The translations under genes were made by a program, and so were the position numbers. 64,000 nucleotides of DNA from Adonisia turfae CCMR0081 (GTDB taxonomy: Bacteria > Cyanobacteriota > Cyanobacteriia > Phormidesmidales > Phormidesmidaceae), in contig NZ_QXHD01000004.1 in the NCBI RefSeq assembly GCF_011009555.1, forward strand, positions 7,539,490 through 7,603,489, read 5' to 3'. The notes under the pieces were generated by a model. It made no database searches, had not been told where the DNA came from, and saw nothing but the letters and a program-made list of their open reading frames with translations. This document shows, piece by piece, positions 51,347-60,177 of this stretch. Numbering within the stretch: position 1 is the first letter of the stretch; each line of letters opens with the position of its first letter.

Positions 51347-53292
51347 GTATCCAAATCTTAGATATTGTCCTTTACTCAAGGCAAGGAGAGCGACGCCTAT
51401 TATCACTTCGGCCTGGAGTAGTAAATATCATTACCGGTGACTCGAAAACTGGTAAATCAGCGTTGATCAATGTGGTTGATTACTGTCTCGGTAGCTCATC
51501 GTGTGCCGTGCCTGAAGGAGTTATCCGGAATAATGTTAGCTGGTATGGATTGCGTCTCACAGATGGTTTAGCGGAACATTTTATTGCACGGCGTGCACCT
51601 GATCTTGGTAGGACAACCACCTCAGATGCTTATTATGCTGTGGGTTCAACAGTAGCTATTCCGACAGCAGATGTGCTGTCAGTGACAACTAATATTGGCA
51701 CGATTATCGAGCGTCTTAGAAGTGTGGTCGGTATTGAGCTTAATGTCCATGAGCCTGCCGAAGGGCAAACTCGCCCCCCACTTACTACGACACTACGTCA
51801 TGCTCTCGCGTTTGTGTTCCAACCTCAGAATGAAATTAGCCAGCCTGGTTTTTTGTTTCATGGACAAAGCGACAATTTTACGGCTCAAGCTATTAAGGAT
51901 ACTTTGCCATATTTCCTAGGCGTAGTAGATGATGACTATGTTACAGGCAAGGCAACACTCAAGGAATTGCGTCGCCTCTTACGAGAAAAGGAAAGGATAT
52001 TGGCTCGACGTGAGGCTGTAGCCATCGGAGGGCTCAGTGATGCAGCAGCTCTGCTTTCAGAGGCAAGGGATACTGGGCTTATCACACTGGATATTGTTCC
52101 TGACTCCTGGGAGGATGCTATTGAGGTACTACATACAGCAGTAAATGCTTCGCCAGAAGAGCAGCTTACTCGTTATGAAGAGAGTACTGATCAGGCAGAA
52201 TTATTAAGGTTGAATGAGGAACGTGCTGAGCTAAAGCAACAACTTGCTCTACAGCAAGGTGATTTAGATGCTATGCGAGCACTACTCACTGACGAAAGTC
52301 TTTTTGCACACGAGTCAACTGAACAGGTTTCTCGAATGAGGAGTCTACAGCTTTTCTCTTCCTCAGAAGAACCATGCTGCCCATTATGTGATCAGCCTAC
52401 AAATAATATCATTCCTTCTTCTGAAATCCTAGAGGCAGAAATACAGCGAGCTTCAGAACAGTTGGAGCGTGTTACCAGGCATACACCAGGATTAGAAGCA
52501 CTAATAATTGAACAAGAGCAAAGGGTAAACACAACTAAGAACCTTTTACAAGATAACCGAACTGCTCTTGAGGCTCTGCAACGTGCAGATGAAAGACTAA
52601 TGGAATTACGAGATGCATCTTCTCGTAGGGCCTATGTTATCGGTCGTATCAGCCTGTTTCTTGAAACTCTTCCAGAAATTGCCAATGATTCCGAGTTGCG
52701 AGCCGAGATATCTACACTTCAGCAAGAAGTTGAACAATTGGAGTCAGATCTTAGTGCTGAAAATTTTCAGGAAAGATTAGACTCCATTTTATCCGTTCTC
52801 TCAAGGGACTTAACCCAATGGGCTGAGCATCTTGACCTTGAGCATCAGGGCAATCCATTTCGTCTAGACCTTCGACATTTACAAATAGTAGCAGATGCAA
52901 ATACAGGTCCAATAAGGATGGACCGCATGGGAAGTGGGGCTAATTGGTTAGGCTGTCATCTGATAGCACACCTTGCTCTCCACAAGTGGTTTGTACGCAT
53001 GTCTAAACCAGTTCCACGTTTTCTATTTTTGGATCAACCTTCACAAGTTTATTTCCCACCGGAACAAGATAGTGATGGTTCTTTGACAAATCTTGATAAT
53101 GCAGACCGTTTGGCTGTTATTCAGCTATTTGAGCTAATACGAAATATTGTGGAAGAACTCTCTCCTAACTTACAAGTCATTATCACTGAACACGCTGACA
53201 TAACAGAGGATTGGTATCAGACGTCTGTAATAGAGCGATGGCGAAATGGAAATGCACTGATTCCAACTGATTGGATATCCTCTCAAAACTAG
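51343..53292 (+). CDS. ABC-3C ATPase (DUF3732, Rad50/SMC-like)
   Basis: 649 residues from TTG 51343, which overlaps the preceding TGA and gives the family N-terminus SIQILDIVLYSRQGERR; a TTG at 51328 is the alternative. Walker A NIITGDSKTGKSAL at about 28-41. Long coiled coils meet at a Cys motif CCPLCDQPT like a Rad50 zinc hook. C-terminal GSGANWLGCHLIAHLAL (ABC signature-like), PRFLFLDQPSQVYFP (Walker B) and VIITEHAD close the ABC fold. Likely senses DNA ends or structures from invaders and controls the effector. Confidence 0.85.
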   Translation: MSIQILDIVLYSRQGERRLLSLRPGVVNIITGDSKTGKSALINVVDYCLGSSSCAVPEGVIRNNVSWYGLRLTDGLAEHFIARRAPDLGRTTTSDAYYAVGSTVAIPTADVLSVTTNIGTIIERLRSVVGIELNVHEPAEGQTRPPLTTTLRHALAFVFQPQNEISQPGFLFHGQSDNFTAQAIKDTLPYFLGVVDDDYVTGKATLKELRRLLREKERILARREAVAIGGLSDAAALLSEARDTGLITLDIVPDSWEDAIEVLHTAVNASPEEQLTRYEESTDQAELLRLNEERAELKQQLALQQGDLDAMRALLTDESLFAHESTEQVSRMRSLQLFSSSEEPCCPLCDQPTNNIIPSSEILEAEIQRASEQLERVTRHTPGLEALIIEQEQRVNTTKNLLQDNRTALEALQRADERLMELRDASSRRAYVIGRISLFLETLPEIANDSELRAEISTLQQEVEQLESDLSAENFQERLDSILSVLSRDLTQWAEHLDLEHQGNPFRLDLRHLQIVADANTGPIRMDRMGSGANWLGCHLIAHLALHKWFVRMSKPVPRFLFLDQPSQVYFPPEQDSDGSLTNLDNADRLAVIQLFELIRNIVEELSPNLQVIITEHADITEDWYQTSVIERWRNGNALIPTDWISSQN

Positions 53293-53727
53293 CTACTGAA
53301 GAGTTGTCATGAGGCAATGGCCTGCGCTGTTAGAGGCGATGAAAAGTTGAGATCACTCCCTGCCAGATTCATTTTAGCTTTCTCAGGGGGCATTGCCCCC
53401 TCGCGCACCCAAGAAAAATAGCCCCGGCCCGTGTTGCTGCGCTGCCCGCGCCAGCCGGGCAATTTTTCTATGGCCTTGCTTCCCCCACTCTCGCCGAGGG
53501 GCAAGGGTTCAGGACGGGACCTGAACCTGCCCATCTATTCGGGGTTTTCTTCCCTATGGGCTGGTGTCGGAATCTGTGGCTGTGGTAAGTGCTGTGCGGC
53601 ATCGCGCACCATGGCCGCAGAACCTGTCTGCGTGTCATCAATTATGGTCGCAGCTGCCAGCACCGTATTGATCACCGGTTTAATTGGCCGGTCGGCTGGT
53701 TGCGGCTCAGAAGAAAGGATTTTATCC
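53293..53727. other. GC-rich non-coding region with hairpin, between ABC-3C and methylase-like gene
   Basis: Composition jumps back to backbone-like GC-rich DNA. GGGGGC-ATT-GCCCCC (53386-53400) echoes the GGGGGC-TT-GCCCCC beside oriT. Open frames on both strands cross this stretch but read as low-complexity Pro/Arg/Gly peptides. A minus-strand frame from ATG 53729 to 53535 is the least unlikely gene. Probably a regulatory or recombination site marking the backbone/cargo junction. Confidence 0.4.
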
Positions 53728-54723
53728 ATGTCGTCGATTTCGTCGCTCGGTAAGGAGTTTGTTAAGACCTTAAACAGCATCAGCCAGAGTCACAGCAAGG
53801 GAAATGTGTTTAGTGATTGGTTAGAAATTGCTGCCATTACCCTGCATCAGCTTCCTTATCATAGCGGCGATTTCCCAAAGGACGAGACATTTGAAGCGCT
53901 AGAGGCCACCTACCTCGACCGGATCAAAAGATATAGCCGTGACGAGGTCGCAGCCCTCACCAAGATGTTTAGTTTGACGCTCATGGCTCACAGCCAAGAG
54001 GCCGGGGATTTTCTGGGTGCGATCGCATCCGAACAAGAACTATTGAATACCAGCTCAGGCGGCCAGTTCTTCACGCCTTATGACCTCTGCCGAGCTATAG
54101 CCAAGATGACGCTACATGATGCCCAGACTATCTATGAGGAAAAAGGTCTGATTACTGTCAGTGAACCGGCATGTGGTGGTGGAGCTATGGTTATTGCTTG
54201 TGCCGAAGAACTGAAGGAGCAAGGGTTAGATCCACGTTCCTGCGTTCAGTTCGATTGCATTGATGTCAGTCGGGATGCATTCAATATGACCTATATCCAG
54301 CTGTCAGCACTGGACCTGCAAGCCGTTGTTCGTCATGGCAATACCCTCAGCAACGAAATGTGGGAATCTCGCCCAACCCCACAGCTGCGGTATTTTGACC
54401 AGTGGCTGAAAGAGCAACAATCCTGGCATCGATTGGAGCAATTAAGGGAATTGTTTATCAATCCCGAGGCTTTCTTTGCTGAGGAGACAACATTTACAGA
54501 TCAAGAGAATGCCGACAAATCAGCCCCGGCAATGTTTAAAGAGCCCCAGACTAGAACTGATAAGCAAGCAGAGCAACCGTCCTTATTCGATATGGATACT
54601 TTTGCCGATGTTACATCAGCGGAGAGCAAACAGCCACGACCTCGCCGTCAGGCCGATATAACTCTGCCACAGCCAGGTCAGCAAATGGACCTGTTTTCTA
54701 ACGACATCAATGTTCAGGAGTAA
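53728..54723 (+). CDS. N6-DNA-methylase-like protein lacking an obvious catalytic NPPY/F
   Basis: 331 residues from ATG 53728, with AAGAAAGGA upstream. Residues about 105-215 match the N6_Mtase fold: SSGGQFFTPYDLCRAIAKM, motif I SEPACGGGAMVIACAEEL, FDCIDVSRDAFNMTYIQLSA, VVRHGNTLS. The NPPY/NPPF motif IV that should follow the GNTL segment is not seen; the chain goes to LRYFDQWLKEQQSW. The C-terminal 100 residues are disordered and Gln/Pro-rich. It may bind SAM/DNA without methylating, perhaps as a plasmid anti-restriction or regulatory factor. Confidence 0.7.
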   Translation: MSSISSLGKEFVKTLNSISQSHSKGNVFSDWLEIAAITLHQLPYHSGDFPKDETFEALEATYLDRIKRYSRDEVAALTKMFSLTLMAHSQEAGDFLGAIASEQELLNTSSGGQFFTPYDLCRAIAKMTLHDAQTIYEEKGLITVSEPACGGGAMVIACAEELKEQGLDPRSCVQFDCIDVSRDAFNMTYIQLSALDLQAVVRHGNTLSNEMWESRPTPQLRYFDQWLKEQQSWHRLEQLRELFINPEAFFAEETTFTDQENADKSAPAMFKEPQTRTDKQAEQPSLFDMDTFADVTSAESKQPRPRRQADITLPQPGQQMDLFSNDINVQE

Positions 54724-54917
54724 ATTGAGATCGCACCTTACATTCAGGCTTACTTACAACAACTCAACTCTCACCGCGATCAACTGATTTATGGTCTTGG
54801 CTAAAATAATCCGATTATCTGAGGCATCCCAAATATGTTCTGCAAACCACCGACATAAATAATGCTTTGCACTTCATCTCAATTTGCTTAGCCTCTCGCC
54901 AAAACTTGAGAGGCAAA

Positions 54918-55478
54918 ATGCTTTCGGATTTAGATATTAGCCAGCTCTCTGCATTACTGATGGTGGCGCTGACACTGATCATCACTGTGGCCAACATCCT
55001 ACTGTGGCTCTCAACCCGCCGAACCATTGCGCTACAAATCAAAAGCAACTACAGCCTCAATCATCAAGCCATCGTGATGGGGCATCGAGACCTATTTCTG
55101 GGCCTTCTGCAACAGCATGACATCCTAAAAAAATTCGCTGACGCCAATGACCTGGACATTGATACGTGGGAAATCCAGATCATCTCCTCCTTCTTTATCA
55201 ATCAAGCCTTTGTGCACTACTTAAACTTCACCAATGGAACCATTGACGCGTCTTATTTAGAGGGCTTTAAGCAAAATGCTGGCGAGATCCTGGCCTTGCC
55301 AACTGTGCAGACCCACTGGCAACTTGCAAAAACCGGCTACTCCGTATCATTCCGCCGGTTTGTTGAAGAGGAGCTGATGTCAGCAGCGGCGGCTTCGTCA
55401 TCAGAATCAGTAGAACCCTCTTCTGCTGCTAACAGTTGCAGCGCAGACGACTTGGGAGAACCATCCCCATTGAGATAG
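54918..55478 (+). CDS. Hypothetical protein with N-terminal membrane span
   Basis: 186 residues from ATG 54918; an upstream start at 54867 is possible. A membrane span at about 10-30 (SALLMVALTLIITVANILLW) precedes a soluble helical domain (RDLFLGLLQQHDILKKFA, WEIQIISSFFINQAFVHYL). The Ser-rich tail overlaps the convergent recombinase gene by 142 bp, so the real end or the recombinase C-terminus may be secondarily extended. Similar one-span proteins of unknown role are common in cyanobacteria. Confidence 0.6.
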   Translation: MLSDLDISQLSALLMVALTLIITVANILLWLSTRRTIALQIKSNYSLNHQAIVMGHRDLFLGLLQQHDILKKFADANDLDIDTWEIQIISSFFINQAFVHYLNFTNGTIDASYLEGFKQNAGEILALPTVQTHWQLAKTGYSVSFRRFVEEELMSAAAASSSESVEPSSAANSCSADDLGEPSPLR

Positions 55479-56053
55479 GTATATAGCGAACTGCGCGTCA
55501 CACCAAGCGTCTCAGCAATTTTGGTGACACTCATATCTGAATTCGCCATGTAAGCCATAGCTTGGCGGATAATACCGGCGGTCATTTTACGTTTCGGGCC
55601 AAACGCCTGTCCCCGCGCCCGCGCCGCCGCAATACCCTGCTCTCTAGCGGCACGGACAGTGCGATCCTCAAACTCAACTAACGCTTCAATGACAGCAGTA
55701 ACAAGGGAGAGGCGCAGCTGCGCCGTGTCAATAATGGCGGCTTTACCGGTCAGAACTCTAAGACCAACCTGCCGCGCGGCAAGGTCTTGCAAAACCGCTA
55801 ACAGGTTACTGCGACCATGGGCCAGGCTATCAAGATACGGAGTAACAAGGATGTCAGCGGCCTTCAAAGCCTGCAAACAACGCTCCAGCTGTGGACGTGG
55901 CCCGCGATAGACACAGCCTACATCCTGATAAATGTGCTCAGCGACAACACCAGCGCCTAACAGCGCTTGGTACTGATGCTCATATTCGCCCTGATCATCA
56001 GCCGCTGACGTCCAGATATATCCAACAAGCACCAGTATCCCCCCAGTGCTCAA
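55337..56053 (-). CDS. Serine recombinase (resolvase family) with altered active site
   Basis: 238 residues from TTG 56053, or GTG 56032 with GGGGGG upstream. The N-terminus GYIWTSAADDQGEYEHQYQA aligns with the resolvase GYIRVSTxDQ motif: the catalytic Ser is kept, the preceding Arg is Trp. TPYLDSLAHGRSNLL replaces the usual LDRLGRS, losing the first Arg. EFEDRTVRAAREQGIAAARARG and HTH VTKIAETLGVTRSSLYTYL are normal. Loss of active-site arginines questions catalysis. Upstream lies a perfect 10-bp inverted repeat that could be its site. Confidence 0.75.
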   Translation of the reverse strand: MSTGGILVLVGYIWTSAADDQGEYEHQYQALLGAGVVAEHIYQDVGCVYRGPRPQLERCLQALKAADILVTPYLDSLAHGRSNLLAVLQDLAARQVGLRVLTGKAAIIDTAQLRLSLVTAVIEALVEFEDRTVRAAREQGIAAARARGQAFGPKRKMTAGIIRQAMAYMANSDMSVTKIAETLGVTRSSLYTYLNGDGSPKSSALQLLAAEEGSTDSDDEAAAADISSSSTNRRNDTE

Positions 56054-56125
56054 AATCGCTTTGTGGCAAAGCTTTAGCGTTGTTACTGTAGCGGCTCAGG
56101 GGGGGGGAAATGCGTGAAGTGCTCA

Positions 56126-56160
56126 AATCCGTCAACAATTACCCTACTTATTGACGGATT
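56126..56160. promoter_or_regulatory. Perfect inverted repeat upstream of the serine recombinase
   Basis: AATCCGTCAA (56126-56135) and TTGACGGATT (56151-56160) flank 15 bp. It lies in the divergent gap between the recombinase (start 56053) and the gene at 56240, near a run of nine G (56099-56107). Size and symmetry suit a recombinase crossover or operator site. Confidence 0.6.
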
Positions 56161-56239
56161 AGTAATAAGCCCCCTATAGTAATGACGTCCCCCCTTCAGT
56201 CGTTTTATCTACGCCTTGCCCCAAGGTGAAGGAGTCCCC

Positions 56240-56437
56240 ATGCCTGAAAAACTAGAAATTATCGCCAAACCCTGTGGCAGCGCTACCTGCCCCACGCTGT
56301 ATAAGGACGGACAAGGTCGTCTGTTCCTGCAAGGAAACCAGCTCAACGTCACTGACAAGCAAGATGTTGCCTTGGGTGATGGTGAAGCAGTGGTTGAAAT
56401 TGATGCAAGCTTGCTTGACGCCCTTCGCGCACTGTAG
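56240..56437 (+). CDS. Small conserved-type protein of unknown function
   Basis: 65 residues from ATG 56240. Pattern IIAKPCGSATCPTLYKDGQG, GEAVVEIDASLLDALRAL resembles small IAKPSGSGGCPTVY-type proteins seen in actinobacteria and some plasmids, from memory; none has an established role. A perfect 10-bp hairpin follows 14 bp after its stop. Confidence 0.6.
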   Translation: MPEKLEIIAKPCGSATCPTLYKDGQGRLFLQGNQLNVTDKQDVALGDGEAVVEIDASLLDALRAL

Positions 56438-56451
56438 CGCCAGACAATAAA

Positions 56452-56477
56452 GCACAGGAGGATCTGACCTCCTGTGC
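56452..56477 (+). terminator. Strong hairpin after the small gene
   Basis: GCACAGGAGG (56452-56461) and CCTCCTGTGC (56468-56477) make a perfect 10-bp stem with a 6-nt loop. No T-run follows, so it may be an RNA-stabilising hairpin rather than a rho-independent terminator. Confidence 0.55.
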
Positions 56478-56539
56478 ATATGTAATTGAGTAAAGTATCC
56501 ATTTCTTGGTTTCAAGAAGTGGACAGGTTTTGTATGGAT

Positions 56540-56557
56540 GCCCCGCTAGTAGCGGGG
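56540..56557. terminator. Second hairpin, terminator-like
   Basis: CCCCGCT (56541-56547), loop AGT, AGCGGGG (56551-56557), extended by a further G-C pair. TATTAGTTT follows, a weak T-rich tail. Confidence 0.55.
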
Positions 56558-56676
56558 CTATTAGTTTGTGCTATGACTTGCTGCACAAATAGAACTTTGG
56601 GCTGTGATGATTACTTTGGTACTGGTGTTCTATCTTGCTAGAATTCACCAATCTGTGAGCATCAAAAATCTGCCTC

Positions 56677-57744
56677 ATGCCTTCGCAACCTCCTCTATTT
56701 CCAGTAGATGCCTATGAAAGCTTCTTAGCCGATTTGAAGGAGCGCATTCGCACAGCACAAGTTAGAGCATCGCTGGCCGTTAATCAGGAACTGATCCTGT
56801 TGTATTGGCGGATTGGCAACGATATCCTGATGCGCCAGCGGCAGGAACGATGGGGCAGCAAAGTCATTGACCGGCTATCGAAAGACCTTAAGCATTCTTT
56901 CCCTGATATCAAAGGGTTTTCATCACGCAATCTCAAATACATGCGGGCCTTTGCTGAAGCATGGCCAGATCAGCAATTTGTGCACCAGTCTGGTGCACAA
57001 ATTCCCTGGAAGCATAACTGCATCATTCTCGATAAGCTCAAAGACCCGAATGAACGACTTTGGTATATCCAGAAAACTATCGAAAATGGCTGGAGTCGCA
57101 ACATCCTAGCCATCCAAATCGATACACGTTTGTATCAGCGGCAAGGGACTGCGATCACAAATTTTGAGCAAACCTTACCTAAACCGCAATCGGAGTTGGC
57201 CCAGGAAGTTATCAAAGACCCCTACAATTTTGACTTTCTTACCCTTGGCCAAGATGCTCTAGAACGTGATTTAGAACGTGGCCTACTGGGACACATTCGA
57301 GATTTTCTACTGGAATTAGGCCTGGGCTTTGCTTTTGTGGGCAGTCAATATCCAGTGGTTGTTGACGACAAAGAATATAGGCTGGATTTGCTGTTCTACC
57401 ATACGCGCCTGCACTGTTACATCGTTATCGACTTGAAGATGAGGGAGTTCGAACCAGAGTTTTCGGGAAAAATGAATTTCTATGTCTCAGCCGTTGACTA
57501 CCATCTACGGACAGAAGGTGACAATCAAACCATAGGCATCATTTTGTGCCGCAGTAAGCGAACGACGACGGTAGAGTTTGCGCTCCAAGATCTGCAAAAA
57601 CCGATCGGCGTTTCCACATACCGTTTGAGTGATGAACTCCCTGAAGCCCTCAAAAGTAATCTGCCGACGATTGAGCAGTTAGAGATGGAGCTAGAGACGG
57701 CGGTCCAAGAAATTAAAGCTCAGGATAATCAAACACCCACATAG
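56677..57744 (+). CDS. DUF1016/YhcG-family PD-(D/E)xK nuclease
   Basis: 355 residues. The N-terminal domain (AQVRASLAVNQELILLYWRI, RWGSKVIDRLSKDLKHSFPD, GFSSRNLKYMRAFAEAWP) and the C-terminal nuclease (GFAFVGSQYPVVVDDKEYRL, DLLFYHTRLHCYIVIDLKMREFEP) match the YhcG/DUF1016 family; D-L-L and D-L-K are the likely catalytic residues. These proteins are often linked to type I restriction systems, mobile elements and defence islands. It appears alone here. Confidence 0.88.
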   Translation: MPSQPPLFPVDAYESFLADLKERIRTAQVRASLAVNQELILLYWRIGNDILMRQRQERWGSKVIDRLSKDLKHSFPDIKGFSSRNLKYMRAFAEAWPDQQFVHQSGAQIPWKHNCIILDKLKDPNERLWYIQKTIENGWSRNILAIQIDTRLYQRQGTAITNFEQTLPKPQSELAQEVIKDPYNFDFLTLGQDALERDLERGLLGHIRDFLLELGLGFAFVGSQYPVVVDDKEYRLDLLFYHTRLHCYIVIDLKMREFEPEFSGKMNFYVSAVDYHLRTEGDNQTIGIILCRSKRTTTVEFALQDLQKPIGVSTYRLSDELPEALKSNLPTIEQLEMELETAVQEIKAQDNQTPT

Positions 57745-58295
57745 TCTAGATTTCATTTACCTTACCCAAAGAGGCCAAGGGTTCGTATATGCCTTAAATA
57801 ATGCTCTGACTAAGAGTCGTGAAACTAAGCTTCTTGGTTACTGTGGCTTTATTGTCAATAACTGTTCACTTTTGGCAACCAAACCAATTGCCTACAAAAA
57901 ACAACAAAAATACATGAACATTTGTAGTATAAATAAAATGCTCACAATTAATTTAGTTATTATTTAGCAATAAAATACCTGTACCGAGTTGGCGTCAAAA
58001 GTAGTTAAACTCAAATCCCAATCGATAAAGCTCACAGAGCGCTGGAACGAACCAATCATTACTCTTTAGGCACGATCAGTATACAGCTGATATAGCTTAT
58101 CTTTACTTTATTGGCAGGATAAATTCAAACCTCTTCTTCCTTGATAGAAAAATTAAAATATTACATATTGAACTGCTAAAAAATGTTATTCAGAATCTTT
58201 CTAAAAAGCATTGACAGAGAAATCCCCTATTTTTTAGGACTTTAAAGATTATCTAAATTCACAAAAGATTGTGTCTACAATGACCTCAAATTATC
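57745..58295. other. AT-rich gap without visible genes
   Basis: About 550 bp of AT-rich sequence with no coding frame of note, repeat or clear terminator. Marks a composition change before the membrane gene. Confidence 0.3.
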
Positions 58296-59285
58296 ATGAA
58301 TAAAACTTCAGAGATAATTATTAGAGCGGCGCTTTTTTTAGCAAGTGGATGGATTGTTAACCAATTACCAGAAATTGATGTTCTCTCAATTGAGTTGTCA
58401 AATGTCAATTTGTTTTTCATAGCTTTCTGTATAGCAATAATTTTAGCTGTTATTGAGAATAATTCATCGGATCAAAACAATGAAGAGGCTACAGACATCC
58501 TTAATGACGCAATTATCAAGATTTCTTATGCATGCCTCTTAAGTCTAGCCCTATTCTTTTGCTCCAATATTTCCTCAGCTCCAAAGGGGTTTTCAAAAAC
58601 TCTTCAATATTCTGCAGTAATTACTTTGGTGTGGGGCGTTGTAGTTACTGTGTTAAAAACAAAAGTAAGCTTTCGTACTAATCCTGAGGAATCTAGAGAT
58701 ATCTTATCTGAGACATTTCTCAGAGGCGAGGTTGTACTACTAAATGCTAGCCGTTCAGTCGTGCAACCAATTTCTGATATTATTCCTTCACATGGAGGAT
58801 CAAAAATTCTCAGGAAAACTCTAGAAAGACAATCTTATATTCAAGGAAAAATAAATGAATTGAGAAATAGATTTGAATACAGAAAACAAGCTTTTAACTA
58901 CATGCGGCATATTGTAGATAGCAAATCTTTTTCTAGAGATATAAGCTTAATTACACTTGAAAAATATATTTCAACATCTAGCTCTTCAGATCTTTCTAAT
59001 TCATTGAAAGAGCAATTTAGAATGCAGCTTAACTTACATTTTGAATCTATTGCGATATCTATAAAATTTGGACGTCCAAACGCTATCAATAAGATTTTGG
59101 AAAATTTTTCTAGCCAATGGGTTCTTGACCCGAAGGTCTATGAAGAAGCTTTTTTGATAGCTAAGCAGCGTGTAAGAGCTGTAGCAATTCAAGACAAAGT
59201 CTCAATCGGAGCGATTGCACAAATTGAACGTCATTTCGAATATCTTATTGAACAAATTCAACTAACAACTATAGCGGCTTACTAA
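58296..59285 (+). CDS. Hypothetical membrane protein with long helical cytoplasmic domain
   Basis: 329 residues, AT-rich codon use. Four membrane spans within the first 120 residues (AALFLASGWIVNQL, NLFFIAFCIAIILAVI, YACLLSLALFFCSNI, YSAVITLVWGVVVTVL), then a helical region of about 200 residues (RKTLERQSYIQGKINELRN, LKEQFRMQLNLHFESIAISI). Its stop overlaps the convergent small gene by 4 bp. No family recognised. Confidence 0.6.
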   Translation: MNKTSEIIIRAALFLASGWIVNQLPEIDVLSIELSNVNLFFIAFCIAIILAVIENNSSDQNNEEATDILNDAIIKISYACLLSLALFFCSNISSAPKGFSKTLQYSAVITLVWGVVVTVLKTKVSFRTNPEESRDILSETFLRGEVVLLNASRSVVQPISDIIPSHGGSKILRKTLERQSYIQGKINELRNRFEYRKQAFNYMRHIVDSKSFSRDISLITLEKYISTSSSSDLSNSLKEQFRMQLNLHFESIAISIKFGRPNAINKILENFSSQWVLDPKVYEEAFLIAKQRVRAVAIQDKVSIGAIAQIERHFEYLIEQIQLTTIAAY

Positions 59286-59566
59286 AGTTCACCTCTCATA
59301 TACTTTCTCATAGCCTCAGAAATGGCTATGTCCTCTTGTCTATTAACCTCATTGGGTAATTTCTGACGTAACTTTCGAATTTCTTCCTTTGCTTTGCTCA
59401 CGGAATCAGCAGTTTCAGCCAAAGTACTAGCTGGTTGCAATAAGTTTGACAAAAATTGTGCTGTAGTGTTCAGGTACTTTTCACTTTCCTCTAGATACTG
59501 CTCTACATCTTTAAGGAAATCATCGAGGCTATTAAATAGATAGTCATTTGATTTTGAGAAGGCCAT
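59282..59566 (-). CDS. Small helical protein convergent with the membrane gene
   Basis: 94 residues, soluble, strongly helical: DDFLKDVEQYLEESEKYLNT, SVSKAKEEIRKLRQKLPNEV. No motif known to me. The 4-bp overlap of stops with the 58296 gene suggests a compact convergent pair. Confidence 0.5.
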   Translation of the reverse strand: MAFSKSNDYLFNSLDDFLKDVEQYLEESEKYLNTTAQFLSNLLQPASTLAETADSVSKAKEEIRKLRQKLPNEVNRQEDIAISEAMRKYMRGEL

Positions 59567-60177
59567 AGCGATATTACTCGCAATATGTCTGCCTTACTCC
59601 TTTCAATTCCTACAGCTGACAAACAGGACAATTTCGAAGTTATAGTCTTATATCTATAAGATGCTTAAGCACAGTGAGCTACCTGTACAAAATTGATGCC
59701 TCTGTATCAAAATGATCATCCACTAAGCATCGAGTGATAGACCACCATATAGCTTGTCCTAGCCTTTAATCCATCACGTGCTCAAAAGAAAAGAGCGCGT
59801 TTATGAATAATCATTCCTAATCAGCTCCAGACACTAAATCGCTCAAGCTGGTTCAATGGATAGCAATTTGACGTTTGTGCCCAAGATACAAGGAAGTCAC
59901 ATATCACTTTTGCTCCATGAACACATCATTAACTTTGAGATTTGGCTCAGGGACCTGCGATTCAGGAATTGAAGCAAGGTTTATCAAGGGTTAATCATAG
60001 GTTGTCCAGTCCTCCAGCACCTGAAAGACAAGGCTTTCATAGCCTTGCCCAACCTGGACAACCTCTTGCCCTAAAAGTGCAGAAATACAAAATTCGACAA
60101 CCCATGATTCTACTCAAATCATCGTGATGTAGTTCATAAACTCTAACCAAGTTAGGAGTGAGTCCTATACAGGGCAA
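59567..60177. other. Intergenic region before the integrase gene end
   Basis: No convincing gene. A hairpin CAAGGCT-TTCAT-AGCCTTG lies at about 60029-60047. An open frame of 61 codons at 59942 has no supporting features. Confidence 0.35.

Noticed and set aside
53431..53727. N-terminal extension of the methylase-like protein
   Set aside because: It reads as low-complexity sequence; ATG 53728 has a good ribosome site and starts the recognisable part.
53307..53729. Two minus-strand frames opposite the GC-rich region
   Set aside because: Compositions are Pro/Arg/Gly- or Pro/Ala-rich with no family pattern; the 53535-53729 frame is not excluded but unsupported.
59942..60127. 61-codon plus-strand frame
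   Set aside because: No ribosome site, no protein pattern, contains a hairpin; treated as non-coding.
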